Shown: piece by piece, positions 17,555 to 26,059 of the stretch | How the letters are laid out: every line of letters begins with the position of its first letter | How positions within the stretch are numbered: the stretch's first letter is position 1 | Origin: Deltaproteobacteria bacterium | GTDB lineage: Bacteria; Desulfobacterota; Desulfobacteria; Desulfobacterales; B30-G6 | DNA length: 64,000 bases | Direction: 5' to 3' | NCBI GenBank assembly: GCA_022340465.1 | Contig: JAJDNW010000056.1 | Location: 40,145-104,144 of the forward strand | The notes under the pieces: generated by a model | Told to the model about the DNA's origin: nothing | The model's input: the letters and a program-made list of their open reading frames with translations, nothing else | Database searches by the model: none | Position numbers and translations under genes: made by a program

Positions 17555-18849
17555 GCCGGCGCATCCTACACTACGTACTCCTGACGGCCGTCATGCTGGC
17601 AATGAGCAACCTCTGTTTTGCGGCCGGTGGTCCAGTGTTCCTGAAAAGCGAGCTTACGAAGCCGGATAAAATCTGGGTGGGGCAGCGACTGGACCTCAAC
17701 GTCACCCTCTTTACGACCAGCGCCTTTGCCGGTGTTGTTCGCTTTGACCTGCCCAATGATTCGGGGATGGTGATTGTTGCGGACGACACCCACCCCCTCC
17801 TGGGGTCGGAGACGATCGAGGGGAGCTCCTATCTGTTTAAACAGTACACCATTTCCCTTTTTCCCCTGAGCGTCGGACCACAAACCATACCCTCCTTTCG
17901 GGTGGAATTCGGTTATCGGGGTGATGAGGGCCGGAAAGTGGAGATCTCCCTTCCCACAAACGCACACCCCTTCACGGTCCTGGACGTACCCGGCTACGAT
18001 CCGGAACTTCCGCTGATCACCGCCGGGGACCTGAAGGTCGACGATCGCTGGGAGCCGAAACCGGGCAAGGCAACCGTCGGTGACGCGTTCCTCCGAACCG
18101 TGACCATGACCGCAACCGGCCTCCCCGGCATGGCCTTTCCTCCCCTGGCGATGAAGAGGATCGACGGGGTGGCCATCTATTCCAGACAACCGGCGGTCAG
18201 TACCGACACCCAACGAGGCGCCTTTACCGGTAAAAGGGTGGAGACCTATTCCTATGTCTGCCAGCGGGCCGGCGCGTACACCCTGCCGGAGATAGAGATA
18301 CAGTGGTGGAACCCCGAGGGCGAGGTGCTGCAGCGGGTAACACTGCGTTCGGCCACGTTCCAGGTGGCCCCCAATCCGGCGCTGGAATCCGGCACGCCGC
18401 CGGCTGCAGCCGAAGCTTCCGGAGTCCCTTTCCCCTGGCGATGGGCGGTTGCAGCCGCGTTGATTGTGGTTATAATTGTGTTGTTGATGCTGCTTCGGAA
18501 AAAAAACAGTCGATCCACACCGCGCGACGAAAACAAAGAGAAAGCGCTATTCAGACAATTCAGGCGGGCCGCCGAATCCAGTGATGCGCCTGAAACCATG
18601 CAGACCTTGATGAAGTGGCTCGATGCATCGGGCCATGCAGGCGGCGTGTCCGAATTTGTTCGGATGGTGGGTGAACCAGAACTCGAACACCAACTTGATG
18701 CATTGGAAACAAGCTTGTACGGTAAACAGGAAAAGCGTTGGTCGGGTAAAATACTCTACACCACGGTTGCCGACGCACGGCCAAAATTTCTACGACAACG
18801 GCATGTCCATCCGGACCGCCGGTACGCGCTCGGACCGCTGAACCCCTGA
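17551..18849 (+). CDS. BatD-type exported membrane protein
   Basis: The GTG at 17551 overlaps the TPR gene by 4 bases and gives a clear signal peptide (VLLTAVMLAMSNLCFAAGG). The 432-residue protein then has beta-sandwich domains (KPDKIWVGQRLDLNVTLFTT and later repeats), one membrane helix near residue 305 (WAVAAALIVVIIVLLMLL) and a cytoplasmic helical tail. This is the BatD layout. It completes the MoxR-Bat operon, and the HAD phosphatase follows after 31 bases. Confidence 0.85.
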   Translation: MSRRILHYVLLTAVMLAMSNLCFAAGGPVFLKSELTKPDKIWVGQRLDLNVTLFTTSAFAGVVRFDLPNDSGMVIVADDTHPLLGSETIEGSSYLFKQYTISLFPLSVGPQTIPSFRVEFGYRGDEGRKVEISLPTNAHPFTVLDVPGYDPELPLITAGDLKVDDRWEPKPGKATVGDAFLRTVTMTATGLPGMAFPPLAMKRIDGVAIYSRQPAVSTDTQRGAFTGKRVETYSYVCQRAGAYTLPEIEIQWWNPEGEVLQRVTLRSATFQVAPNPALESGTPPAAAEASGVPFPWRWAVAAALIVVIIVLLMLLRKKNSRSTPRDENKEKALFRQFRRAAESSDAPETMQTLMKWLDASGHAGGVSEFVRMVGEPELEHQLDALETSLYGKQEKRWSGKILYTTVADARPKFLRQRHVHPDRRYALGPLNP

Positions 18850-18880
18850 CAGGTCGAAACACAAAAAGGAGATGATGATG

Positions 18881-19879
18881 ATGTCAAAACGCATGCTGAC
18901 TACGGTATTCGCGGCCCTGATTACTGCGGCCTTCCTCCATTTACCGCTGGCCGATGCGGGCGAGGCACTGCCTTCCTGGCGGGAAGGGAAAGCCAAGCAG
19001 TCGATTATCGATTTCGTGAGCCAGGTGGCGCGCAAGGGCTCACCCGATTTTGTAGCGCCGGAAGAGAGAGTTGCGGTGTTCGACAACGACGGCACGCTGT
19101 GGTCGGAGCGACCCATCTATTTCCAGTTGTTATTCGCCCTGGACCGGGTTAAGGCACTCGCCCCCAAGCACCCGGAATGGAAAGGCAAGGAGCCCTTTGC
19201 GTCGCTGCTCAAGGGCGACGTGGCGGCGGCGCTGGCCGGTGGTGAAAAGGCGATTCTCGAAATCGTCATGTCCACCCACGCCGGCATGACCACGACGGCG
19301 TTCGAGAAGATCGTCAAGGATTGGATCGCCACGGCCCGGCATCCCAAGACCGGCAAACGCTATACCGAGATGGTCTTCCAACCGATGCTGGAACTGCTGG
19401 TTTTTTTAAGGGCGAATGGCTTCAAGACGTTCATCGTATCGGGCGGCGGCATCGAGTTCATGCGGCCGTGGGCTGAAGCGGTTTACGGCATTCCGCCCGA
19501 ACAGGTCGTCGGCAGCAGCATCAAGACCAAATTCGAGATGCGCGCCGATGGGCCGGTGCTCGTTCGATTGCCGGAGGTAAACTTCATCGATGACAAGGAG
19601 GGCAAACCCGTCGGCATCAACGCTCACATCGGGCGCCGTCCGATTGCCGCCTTCGGCAACTCGGACGGCGACCTGCAGATGCTTCAGTGGACCACCGCAG
19701 GAAAAGCGCCGCGATTCGGGCTTTTGGTCCACCACACCGATGCCGAGCGAGAATGGGCCTATGACCGCAAGTCACACGTCGGCAAGCTGGACAAGGCTCT
19801 TGACGAAGCCGCGGTCAAAGGCTGGACCGTTGTCGATATGAAGCAGGACTGGAAAGTCATCTATCCTCCGGTAAACTAG
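18881..19879 (+). CDS. Exported HAD-family phosphatase
   Basis: Four consecutive ATG codons follow AAGGAG; the fourth (18881) has the best spacing. The 332-residue protein has a signal peptide ending near LADAGEA. A HAD core follows, with motif I VFDNDGTLWSE, a cap insertion, motif II (FIVSGGGIEF) and motif IV (GNSDGDLQML). The family hydrolyses phosphomonoesters, but the substrate is unknown. An exported HAD of this kind would act in the periplasm. It could be read through from the Bat operon, although it has its own strong ribosome site. Confidence 0.85.
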   Translation: MSKRMLTTVFAALITAAFLHLPLADAGEALPSWREGKAKQSIIDFVSQVARKGSPDFVAPEERVAVFDNDGTLWSERPIYFQLLFALDRVKALAPKHPEWKGKEPFASLLKGDVAAALAGGEKAILEIVMSTHAGMTTTAFEKIVKDWIATARHPKTGKRYTEMVFQPMLELLVFLRANGFKTFIVSGGGIEFMRPWAEAVYGIPPEQVVGSSIKTKFEMRADGPVLVRLPEVNFIDDKEGKPVGINAHIGRRPIAAFGNSDGDLQMLQWTTAGKAPRFGLLVHHTDAEREWAYDRKSHVGKLDKALDEAAVKGWTVVDMKQDWKVIYPPVN

Positions 19880-19933
19880 CCGTGTTTGAGTTTGCCTTAT
19901 TGAGCATTTGTCATTTAATTATAAAATTATAAA

Positions 19934-20349
19934 AGACAGGTACTTAATGTTTTTTGAATAATCTCCGCCCTAAAATAAGTTTTTCAGTCTTCATGCTCTT
20001 CCAACCCGGCAAGACTATTGCTGGTGGCACAGTGAGTTGCGCATGTTTGAAGACGGGATTTTACCGTGCGGGCGCATTCCAGCCTCTCAATCAACTGAAA
20101 AGCGCTGTATTGGAAGAAGTTGCCTGCTCAGATTAATTCCGAAAGCCGTTTCAGGTAGTAGATCCCCGAAAGGCCCTGGATCGGTTTGGGGACTTTCTCG
20201 TTTTTCGACTGAAAATGATGCTTGAACTGCTGGTAGTGTCTGGTATGGAACCCGCACGGTACATGTACCTGCGGTAGCGCCCACACGCTCCTTTTCACTC
20301 TTAACATTGAATTCCTGAAGACCGAAATAACATAAAGTACCTGTCCCTA
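19934..20349. mobile_element. Possible decayed mobile element or MITE with terminal inverted repeats
   Basis: The 604-base gap between the HAD gene and lutA holds a segment bounded by GACAGGTACTTAA on the left (about 19935-19947) and TAAAGTACCTGTCCC on the right (about 20333-20347). These are inverted copies of one another with a single mismatch. Inside, the minus strand has short broken reading frames with codon-like composition (a piece near 20150-20260) but no intact gene. The size of about 415 bases and the end repeats suggest a non-autonomous or degenerate element. No transposase is recognisable. Confidence 0.4.
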
Positions 20350-20483
20350 ATATCTAATATTATTCAGTCCATTAAGGCTTGATGTAATGGCCGGCCTCTG
20401 TTACCTAAAGTAAACACGCGACTCAGGTGTTGGTCAGGGCCATTGGTATACAATTTATCGACAAAGGCGGCGATTTTATTTCA

Positions 20484-21212
20484 ATGCAAGCAAAAGCGAC
20501 CCTTTTCATCCAGTGCATCGTCGACGGCCTCTACCCTCAGGTGGGCCAGGCCATGGTACGGGTTCTGGAAAGGCTGGGGGTTTCCCTGGACTATCCCAAG
20601 GACCAGACCTGCTGCGGTCAGCCGGCTTTCAACTCGGGATACCGGCAGGAGGCGCGCAAGGCGGCCGAACGGTTTATCCGCATCTTCGAATCGGCGGAAT
20701 GCATCGTCTGTCCGTCGGGTTCGTGCGTGAGCATGGTGCGCAACCACTACGGCGATCTTTTTAAAAATGACCGCCGCTGGGTGGTGCGTGCCCGGCGCGT
20801 GGCGGAAAGGACCTTCGAGTTTTCCGAATACCTGGTGGATGTGCTGGGTTTCACGGATGTGGGGGCGGCCTTCGCCGGACGCGTCACCTACCATGAGTCC
20901 TGTCACCTCATGCGCGGCATCGGCGTCAGCCGTCAGCCGAGAACCCTGATTGCCCATGTGAAGGGGATCGATTTCGTGGAGATGCACGACGCCGACTTCT
21001 GCTGCGGTTTCGGGGGCGCCTTTTCCGTCAAATACCCGGACATCTCCACGGCCATGCTGAGCGAAAAGGTCCGCAATATCGAGCACTCTGGCGCCGAGGT
21101 CGTGGTTGGGTGCGACATGGGTTGCCTGATGAACATCCAGGGCATGTTGAACCGGAAGAAGGCCGCCGTCAAAACCATGCACATTGCAGAATTGCTGGAT
21201 CGGTCCCACTAG
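20484..21212 (+). CDS. lutA: LutA/GlcF-like iron-sulfur oxidoreductase subunit (two CCG domains)
   Basis: Starting at the ATG 20484 (MQAKATLFIQCIVDGLYPQV), the 242-residue protein has two cysteine-rich CCG domains. The first contains DQTCCGQPAFNSGY and CPSGSCVSM; the second contains YHESCHLMRGIG and DFCCGFGGAFSVKYP. LutA, LutB and LutC together oxidise L-lactate to pyruvate. The next two genes are clear LutB and LutC homologues, so the complex is complete. In a sulfate reducer it would deliver electrons to the quinone pool or a carrier. Confidence 0.92.
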   Translation: MQAKATLFIQCIVDGLYPQVGQAMVRVLERLGVSLDYPKDQTCCGQPAFNSGYRQEARKAAERFIRIFESAECIVCPSGSCVSMVRNHYGDLFKNDRRWVVRARRVAERTFEFSEYLVDVLGFTDVGAAFAGRVTYHESCHLMRGIGVSRQPRTLIAHVKGIDFVEMHDADFCCGFGGAFSVKYPDISTAMLSEKVRNIEHSGAEVVVGCDMGCLMNIQGMLNRKKAAVKTMHIAELLDRSH

Positions 21213-21228
21213 GTTTCCGGAAGCGGAT

Positions 21229-22677
21229 ATGGATATCACCACAGAAAAATACAAAGCGGTTGCCAGGGCAGGCACGGAAAACCCGGTGCTGCAGAAGGCC
21301 TTGGCCGGCCTGCAGGCGCGGTTTGGCCGGGGAACGGCCCAGGCCTATCGCGAGCTGCCCGAAGGGCCAGACTTGCGACTGGTGGCCCATGACCTGCGCA
21401 TGGACGCCGTTCTTCACCTCGACCGTCTGCTGGCCGCACTCGCCGGCAAGGTGCGCGGAAACGGCGGCCACGTTTATTTTGCCCAAAATGGGGAAGAAGC
21501 CGTGGCCTATTGCCTGAAAGTCGCTGCGGAAAACAAGGTAAAGCGGGTGGTCAAGGGCAAATCCATGGTCACCGAGGAGATCCGGCTGAACGAGGCGCTG
21601 GCGGCGTCCGGCATCGAAGCCGTGGAAACCGATCTGGGGGAGTACATCATCCAGCTGGCCGGTGAGACGCCTTCGCACATCATCGCTCCGGCCATTCATA
21701 AATCCAAAGAGGATGTCGGCCGCCTCTTTGCGGAAAAGCTGCGGATAGGCTACACCGACGACCCCCCCACCCTGACCCGGGCCGCAAGAAAGGCCCTGAG
21801 GGAAAAGTTTTTATCGGCGGATATGGGTATTTCCGGATGCAACCTGGCCTGCGCCGAAACCGGCCACATCACCACGGTGTCCAACGAGGGCAACATCCGC
21901 ATGGCTTCGACCCTGCCGCGCATTCACATGGTTTTTATGGGCATGGAGCGGGTTGCCGCACGCCTGCAGGATCTCGACATCCTGCTGCGCTTGCTGTGCC
22001 GGGGGGCGGCGGCCCAGAATATGGCCACCTATGTCAGCCACATCAGCGGTCCGCGGGGGGCGGACAACCTGGATGGCCCGGAGCAGCTGCACCTGGTCAT
22101 TCTTGACAACGGCCGCTCCCGGATGCTGGCCGATCCGGAATTCCGCGAGATGCTGTGCTGCATCCGCTGCGCCGCCTGCCTGAACATTTGCCCGGTGTAT
22201 GGTAAAATAGGGGGCCACGCCTACGGATTCGCGTACTCGGGCCCGGTGGGAGCGGTGGTTACACCGTTGATGACCGGCATCAACCGTGCCGCCGACCTCT
22301 GCCAGGGGGAAACCCTCTGCGGGGCCTGCCGGGATGCCTGTCCGGTGAATATCGACATTCCGCGCATGCTCCTGTTGCTGCGCGCCAAGCTGGCGGACGG
22401 CGACTCCCGATGGGGGGTGACCCGCGGCAGTCTTATGGAAAAGGCGGCTTACATGTTCTGGGCGCGTCTCATGCAAAGCCGTGGACTCTACGACCTGGCC
22501 ATCAACGCCGGCAGTGTTTTTCAACGGGCTCTTCCCAAAAACGGGGGCATGCTGCGATTTCTGCCGCCGCCGCTTAACGGCTGGACCAGAAGCCGCGACA
22601 TGCAGCCTCTGGCCGACGAAAGCTTCTCGAGGTGGTGGCAAAAAAACCGGGAAGGGGATTCCCATGGCAACCCATAG
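21229..22677 (+). CDS. lutB: LutB-like iron-sulfur protein of the lactate oxidation complex
   Basis: The 482-residue protein has an N-terminal LUD-type domain (VKGKSMVTEEIRLNEALAAS, DLGEYIIQLAGETPSHI). Its C-terminal ferredoxin region has two 4Fe-4S motifs (CIRCAACLNICPVYGKIGG and CGACRDACPVNIDIP). The length matches LutB. The ATG at 21229 has GGAAG upstream and follows lutA by 16 bases. The coding region overlaps the start of lutC by 14 bases, indicating coupled translation. Confidence 0.93.
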   Translation: MDITTEKYKAVARAGTENPVLQKALAGLQARFGRGTAQAYRELPEGPDLRLVAHDLRMDAVLHLDRLLAALAGKVRGNGGHVYFAQNGEEAVAYCLKVAAENKVKRVVKGKSMVTEEIRLNEALAASGIEAVETDLGEYIIQLAGETPSHIIAPAIHKSKEDVGRLFAEKLRIGYTDDPPTLTRAARKALREKFLSADMGISGCNLACAETGHITTVSNEGNIRMASTLPRIHMVFMGMERVAARLQDLDILLRLLCRGAAAQNMATYVSHISGPRGADNLDGPEQLHLVILDNGRSRMLADPEFREMLCCIRCAACLNICPVYGKIGGHAYGFAYSGPVGAVVTPLMTGINRAADLCQGETLCGACRDACPVNIDIPRMLLLLRAKLADGDSRWGVTRGSLMEKAAYMFWARLMQSRGLYDLAINAGSVFQRALPKNGGMLRFLPPPLNGWTRSRDMQPLADESFSRWWQKNREGDSHGNP

Positions 22678-23410
22678 CACGAGCCCTGATCAGCAGCGGT
22701 TCATCGGCCGTCTGCAGCAGGCCCTGGCAGACGGCGCCGGGGATCGCCGTCCCGGGCGACCGGGCAGCATTTATCGTAAACAGGGGCCTGTAAAAACGAG
22801 AAGCCGGCCTGAGCAGCTGGCCCTGCTGGACCGGCTGGTGGCGGAAAGCGCCCCCATCAACCAGCGGGTCGCCGTGCACCCGGAGGCTGCCTCCGTTGCC
22901 CGGGGTATATCGGAACTGGTCGCCGAAAAGGATCCGGAATGGGGGGATGAGAAACACGTCGTCGCCTGGCGGCATCCCCTGGTCGAAGCCTTGAGCCTGC
23001 CGGATGTGCTGCAAGGTGTCGGCGCTTCCATGAGCTATGCGGCATCTGCCGGCACTGATGACCGGGAAACGGTGCGACAGCAGATTTTTAAAGCGTATGT
23101 CGGCATCACTTCCGCCGATTTTTGCCTGGCGGATTCCGCCACCCTGGTGATGAAGTCCCGGCCGGGGCAGAACCGGTCCGTTTCCCTGGTGCCTTCCATT
23201 CACATTGCGGTCATCCGCCTCGAACAGATCCTGGCCAACCTGAAGGAGCTGTACTACATCCTCGACAACGATCCGGTCCATGTAAAGGAGGGGCTGACCC
23301 CCTGCATGACCTTTGTCTCCGGTCCCAGCAAGACGGCGGACATCGAGGCCACCATGGTTCACGGCGCCCACGGGCCGCGGGAAGTGCATCTGTTTGTCAT
23401 AACCGGATAA
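22664..23410 (+). CDS. lutC: LutC-like LUD-domain protein
   Basis: The ATG at 22664 is preceded by AAGGGGA and overlaps the end of lutB. The 248-residue protein ends with the LUD block SADFCLADSATLVMKSRPGQ, VPSIHIAVIRLEQI and FVSGPSKTADIEATMVHGAHG, the typical LutC C-terminus. LutC is the third essential subunit in Bacillus lactate oxidation. Nothing unusual is seen. Confidence 0.92.
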   Translation: MATHSTSPDQQRFIGRLQQALADGAGDRRPGRPGSIYRKQGPVKTRSRPEQLALLDRLVAESAPINQRVAVHPEAASVARGISELVAEKDPEWGDEKHVVAWRHPLVEALSLPDVLQGVGASMSYAASAGTDDRETVRQQIFKAYVGITSADFCLADSATLVMKSRPGQNRSVSLVPSIHIAVIRLEQILANLKELYYILDNDPVHVKEGLTPCMTFVSGPSKTADIEATMVHGAHGPREVHLFVITG

Positions 23411-23476
23411 ACAAACAAGTCCTTCAGCCTGTTTCGGCACGGAAATACAGCCTGTTCAGTAACCCGCATGATGGTT

Positions 23477-23800
23477 TCAGGCGTAGTCTTCCCGGACCGG
23501 GGCAAAGAACTCCAGTACTTCGGTGGCCGCGTCCAGACAGTGTGCCTTGTGCGCCACATCCGATGGGATGCACCAGGCATCGCCCGCTTTGACCACTTTT
23601 TTTTCATCGCCGATGGTCAACTCCAGGGAGCCTTTCAACACCGTGCCGATCTGTTCGTGGGGATGGGTGTGTTCGGGTATGTCCGTGCCCGGGGCGAGGT
23701 AAAAAAAGACCATGCTCCCTTTTTTGCCGTTAAGGGGCTTGATGTCGATGCCCGGCGCCAGGTTTTTCGAATTCAATTCCGCAATAGTGTGATGGTACAT
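23477..23800 (-). CDS. Single-domain cupin protein
   Basis: The 107-residue protein (start ATG 23800, MYHHTIAEL, with GAGG 9 bases upstream) is a one-domain cupin. The two motifs are DIPEHTHPHEQIGTVLKGSLEL and GDAWCIPSDVAHKAHCLDAATEV, with the metal-binding HTHPHEQ and the second His present. Such small cupins bind a metal ion and serve many roles, so no specific function can be assigned. It lies between lutC and ridA on the opposite strand to lutABC. Confidence 0.8.
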   Translation of the reverse strand: MYHHTIAELNSKNLAPGIDIKPLNGKKGSMVFFYLAPGTDIPEHTHPHEQIGTVLKGSLELTIGDEKKVVKAGDAWCIPSDVAHKAHCLDAATEVLEFFAPVREDYA

Positions 23801-23883
23801 TGTGTGATTCCTCTTCATCAGTTTATGTATGCCCATTGCCATAAGTATGTTCCGATTGAAACTCGAAATAGAGGCGACAATCC

Positions 23884-24270
23884 CTAAATGTACGCCGTCG
23901 CCGTCACTTCGACCCGCGTGCCAAAGGGCAGTTCGGCCGCACGGATGCAGGTTCTGGCGGGCAGATCGCCCTTGAAACAGGATTTGTAGACGGCGTTGAA
24001 GCCGGCATAATCCTCCATATCCAGCAGGTAGGCGGTGATGGTGAGGACCTTTTCCAGGGAGGACCCCGCCTCCTCGAGGATAATGCGCAGGTTTTCCATG
24101 GCCAGCCGGGTCTCGTGCTCGACACTGCCCAGGGATATTTCATTCGTGGCCGGCTCCATCGCCCCCTGGCCGGAGACATACACAATGCCGTTGTGGATGA
24201 TGGCCTGGGAGTAGGGTCCTCCGGTGACGCCGGCCTTGTCCGTGTGGAACTTTTTCTTTTTTTCCGACAT
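23884..24270 (-). CDS. ridA: RidA-family reactive imine/enamine deaminase
   Basis: The 128-residue protein has the RidA pattern: KAGVTGGPYSQAIIHNGIVYVSGQ near the start, ILEEAGSSLEKVLTITAYLLDM, and PARTCIRAAELPFGTRVEVTATA with the conserved Arg that binds the substrate carboxylate. RidA hydrolyses reactive 2-aminoacrylate and related imines. The ATG at 24270 has AAAGGA upstream. The location beside 2-hydroxyacid metabolism genes may be incidental. Confidence 0.9.
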   Translation of the reverse strand: MSEKKKKFHTDKAGVTGGPYSQAIIHNGIVYVSGQGAMEPATNEISLGSVEHETRLAMENLRIILEEAGSSLEKVLTITAYLLDMEDYAGFNAVYKSCFKGDLPARTCIRAAELPFGTRVEVTATAYI

Positions 24271-24420
24271 GTTCTTTTCCTTTCGCTGTGTTGGTCGCGC
24301 AGGCTGTCAGTTGCCCATCGAATCCAGACAACTTTATGACAACAGGGACAGCATTCTCAACAAAAAATATCGTTCAAAGGCGTCAAGGCCCAAGGAAATT
24401 TCAAAGCATCATGCGCGGGT

Positions 24421-24474
24421 GACGAAAAAACACCCATACGGCGCAAGTATTTGGTAATGGATCATTTGAAATTG
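24421..24474 (+). repeat. Second dispersed intergenic repeat, copy 1
   Basis: This begins GACGAAAAAACACCC and ends near TTTGAAATT, and is clearly similar to 60131-60184 (identical 15-base start, then about three quarters identity over 54 bases). Both copies are also followed by TTTATCCGGGTT. It lies in the 332-base gap between ridA and the FAD dehydrogenase gene. I see no gene in that gap. Confidence 0.65.
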
Positions 24475-24602
24475 TTTAGAATTTTGATATTAGATGGTGT
24501 TATACTCGATTTATCCGGGTTCGGTTATGGTTTCATTTTTGTAGAACATGTCATTCAAGTTGAATGAACGAACACCCGATCAACCAGTAAGAGGAGAAGA
24601 AC

Positions 24603-25988
24603 GTGGAATTTACGACCCTCAGCGCAGCGCATATCGAAGACCTGCAGGCAATGGTACCGGAAGATCGTTTTTCAGCCGGAAAGTCGGTTCTGAAGCTGCA
24701 TGCCCGGGATCAATCCCATCACAAGGGGTGCATGCCCGAAGCCGTCATATGGCCTGTGAACGAGCGGGAAGTGGTCGATATCGTGACATACGCCAACCAG
24801 CATCGCCTGCCGGTGGTGGGGTGGGGCTCGGGTTCCAGTTTGGAAGGCAACCCCATACCCGTGAAAAGGGGCCTGGTGCTCGATTTTACCCAGATGAATC
24901 GCATTCTGGAGGTGCGTGCGGAAGACTTCCAGGTGGATGTGGAACCAGGGGTCGTTTACCAGGACCTGAACGAGCACCTGAAGGATACGGGTCTCTTTTT
25001 TCCGCCGGATCCCGGAGCGCGGGCAACCATCGGCGGGATGATCGCCAACAATGCCAGCGGTACCCGTACCGTACTCTACGGCTCCACCAAGGACTATGTG
25101 CTGCAGATGACGGTTGTCCTGGCGTCGGGAGAAATACTCGAAATGGGCAGGCGTGTAGCCAAAACCTCTTCCGGCTATGATTTGCCCCATCTTTTTATCG
25201 GGTCGGAGGGGACGCTGGGGGTTGTGCTGAAAGCCACGCTCAGACTGGTGGGGCTGCCTGAGGAATTTTCGGCGGCTGTGGTGACTTTTCCGAGTGTCGA
25301 GGCGGCCAGCAGAGCCGTTTCCGACATTGTGAAATACGGTCTCAATCCCGCGGCCCTGGAACTCATGGATTCCAATTGCATCGAGCTGTTCAACAGGGAA
25401 AAATCCCTGGGTCTGGAAATTTTGCCGACCCTGTTCATCGAATTCCACGGTCCGTCCATGGCCTATTTATCCGAAATCATGAGCATGGCCGGGGAGCTTT
25501 GCAAGGAGTCCGGTTGCCTGGCCTTCAGCCCGGGCCTGGGGCGGGAGGCGCGCAACCGTCTGTTCGAGGCTCGGCACGAACTCGGCGAAATGATCGTACG
25601 GGCGCATCCGGACTGCCGCATCCAGGTGCTCGATGCCGCCGTGCCCATATCCGCGTATCCCGAAATCATTGCGCTGGCGCGGCAGGCGCCGGAAGAGGCC
25701 GGCATCAAGGGCTATGCCTTCAGCCACGCCGGAGACGGCAACCTGCACCTCTGCCTGGCGGGCCGAAAAACGGAAAAAGAGGACTGGGATCACATCGACA
25801 ATATCGGCCGGCGCCTGGTCTCCAGGGCCATTTCTCTGGGGGGCACGGCCACCGGCGAACACGGCGTGGGAATCGGCAAACGCAGATACATGCCGGAAGA
25901 ACACGGCAAGAGCCTGGAATGGATGCGACACATAAAAAACCTGTTCGATCCCAACGGCATTCTCAATCCCGGGAAAATATTTCCGTGA
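24603..25988 (+). CDS. FAD-linked 2-hydroxyacid dehydrogenase (GlcD/D-lactate dehydrogenase-like)
   Basis: The 461-residue protein has an FAD-binding PCMH domain (VVGWGSGSSLEGNPIP, TIGGMIANNASGTRTVLYGS) and a C-terminal FAD-oxidase domain ending in GYAFSHAGDGNLHLCL and TGEHGVGIGKRRYM. This matches GlcD and D-lactate dehydrogenases, which oxidise D-lactate or glycolate and pass electrons to a CCG-type iron-sulfur partner. There is no partner gene adjacent; LutA, 3.4 kb upstream, is the nearest CCG protein. The GTG at 24603 has GAGGAG upstream. Confidence 0.9.
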   Translation: MEFTTLSAAHIEDLQAMVPEDRFSAGKSVLKLHARDQSHHKGCMPEAVIWPVNEREVVDIVTYANQHRLPVVGWGSGSSLEGNPIPVKRGLVLDFTQMNRILEVRAEDFQVDVEPGVVYQDLNEHLKDTGLFFPPDPGARATIGGMIANNASGTRTVLYGSTKDYVLQMTVVLASGEILEMGRRVAKTSSGYDLPHLFIGSEGTLGVVLKATLRLVGLPEEFSAAVVTFPSVEAASRAVSDIVKYGLNPAALELMDSNCIELFNREKSLGLEILPTLFIEFHGPSMAYLSEIMSMAGELCKESGCLAFSPGLGREARNRLFEARHELGEMIVRAHPDCRIQVLDAAVPISAYPEIIALARQAPEEAGIKGYAFSHAGDGNLHLCLAGRKTEKEDWDHIDNIGRRLVSRAISLGGTATGEHGVGIGKRRYMPEEHGKSLEWMRHIKNLFDPNGILNPGKIFP

Positions 25989-26059
25989 TCGACATCCGGG
26001 GGGCGCTCCCTTTTCGTTGCCATACCATGGGGGCGCGGGAGGGCGGCACCGGGGGAGGG

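Noticed and set aside
20087..20284. A small protein gene on the minus strand inside the 19.9-20.3 kb element
   Set aside because: It is short, without a ribosome site or motif, and a neighbouring frame looks equally coding-like, as expected for decayed sequence.
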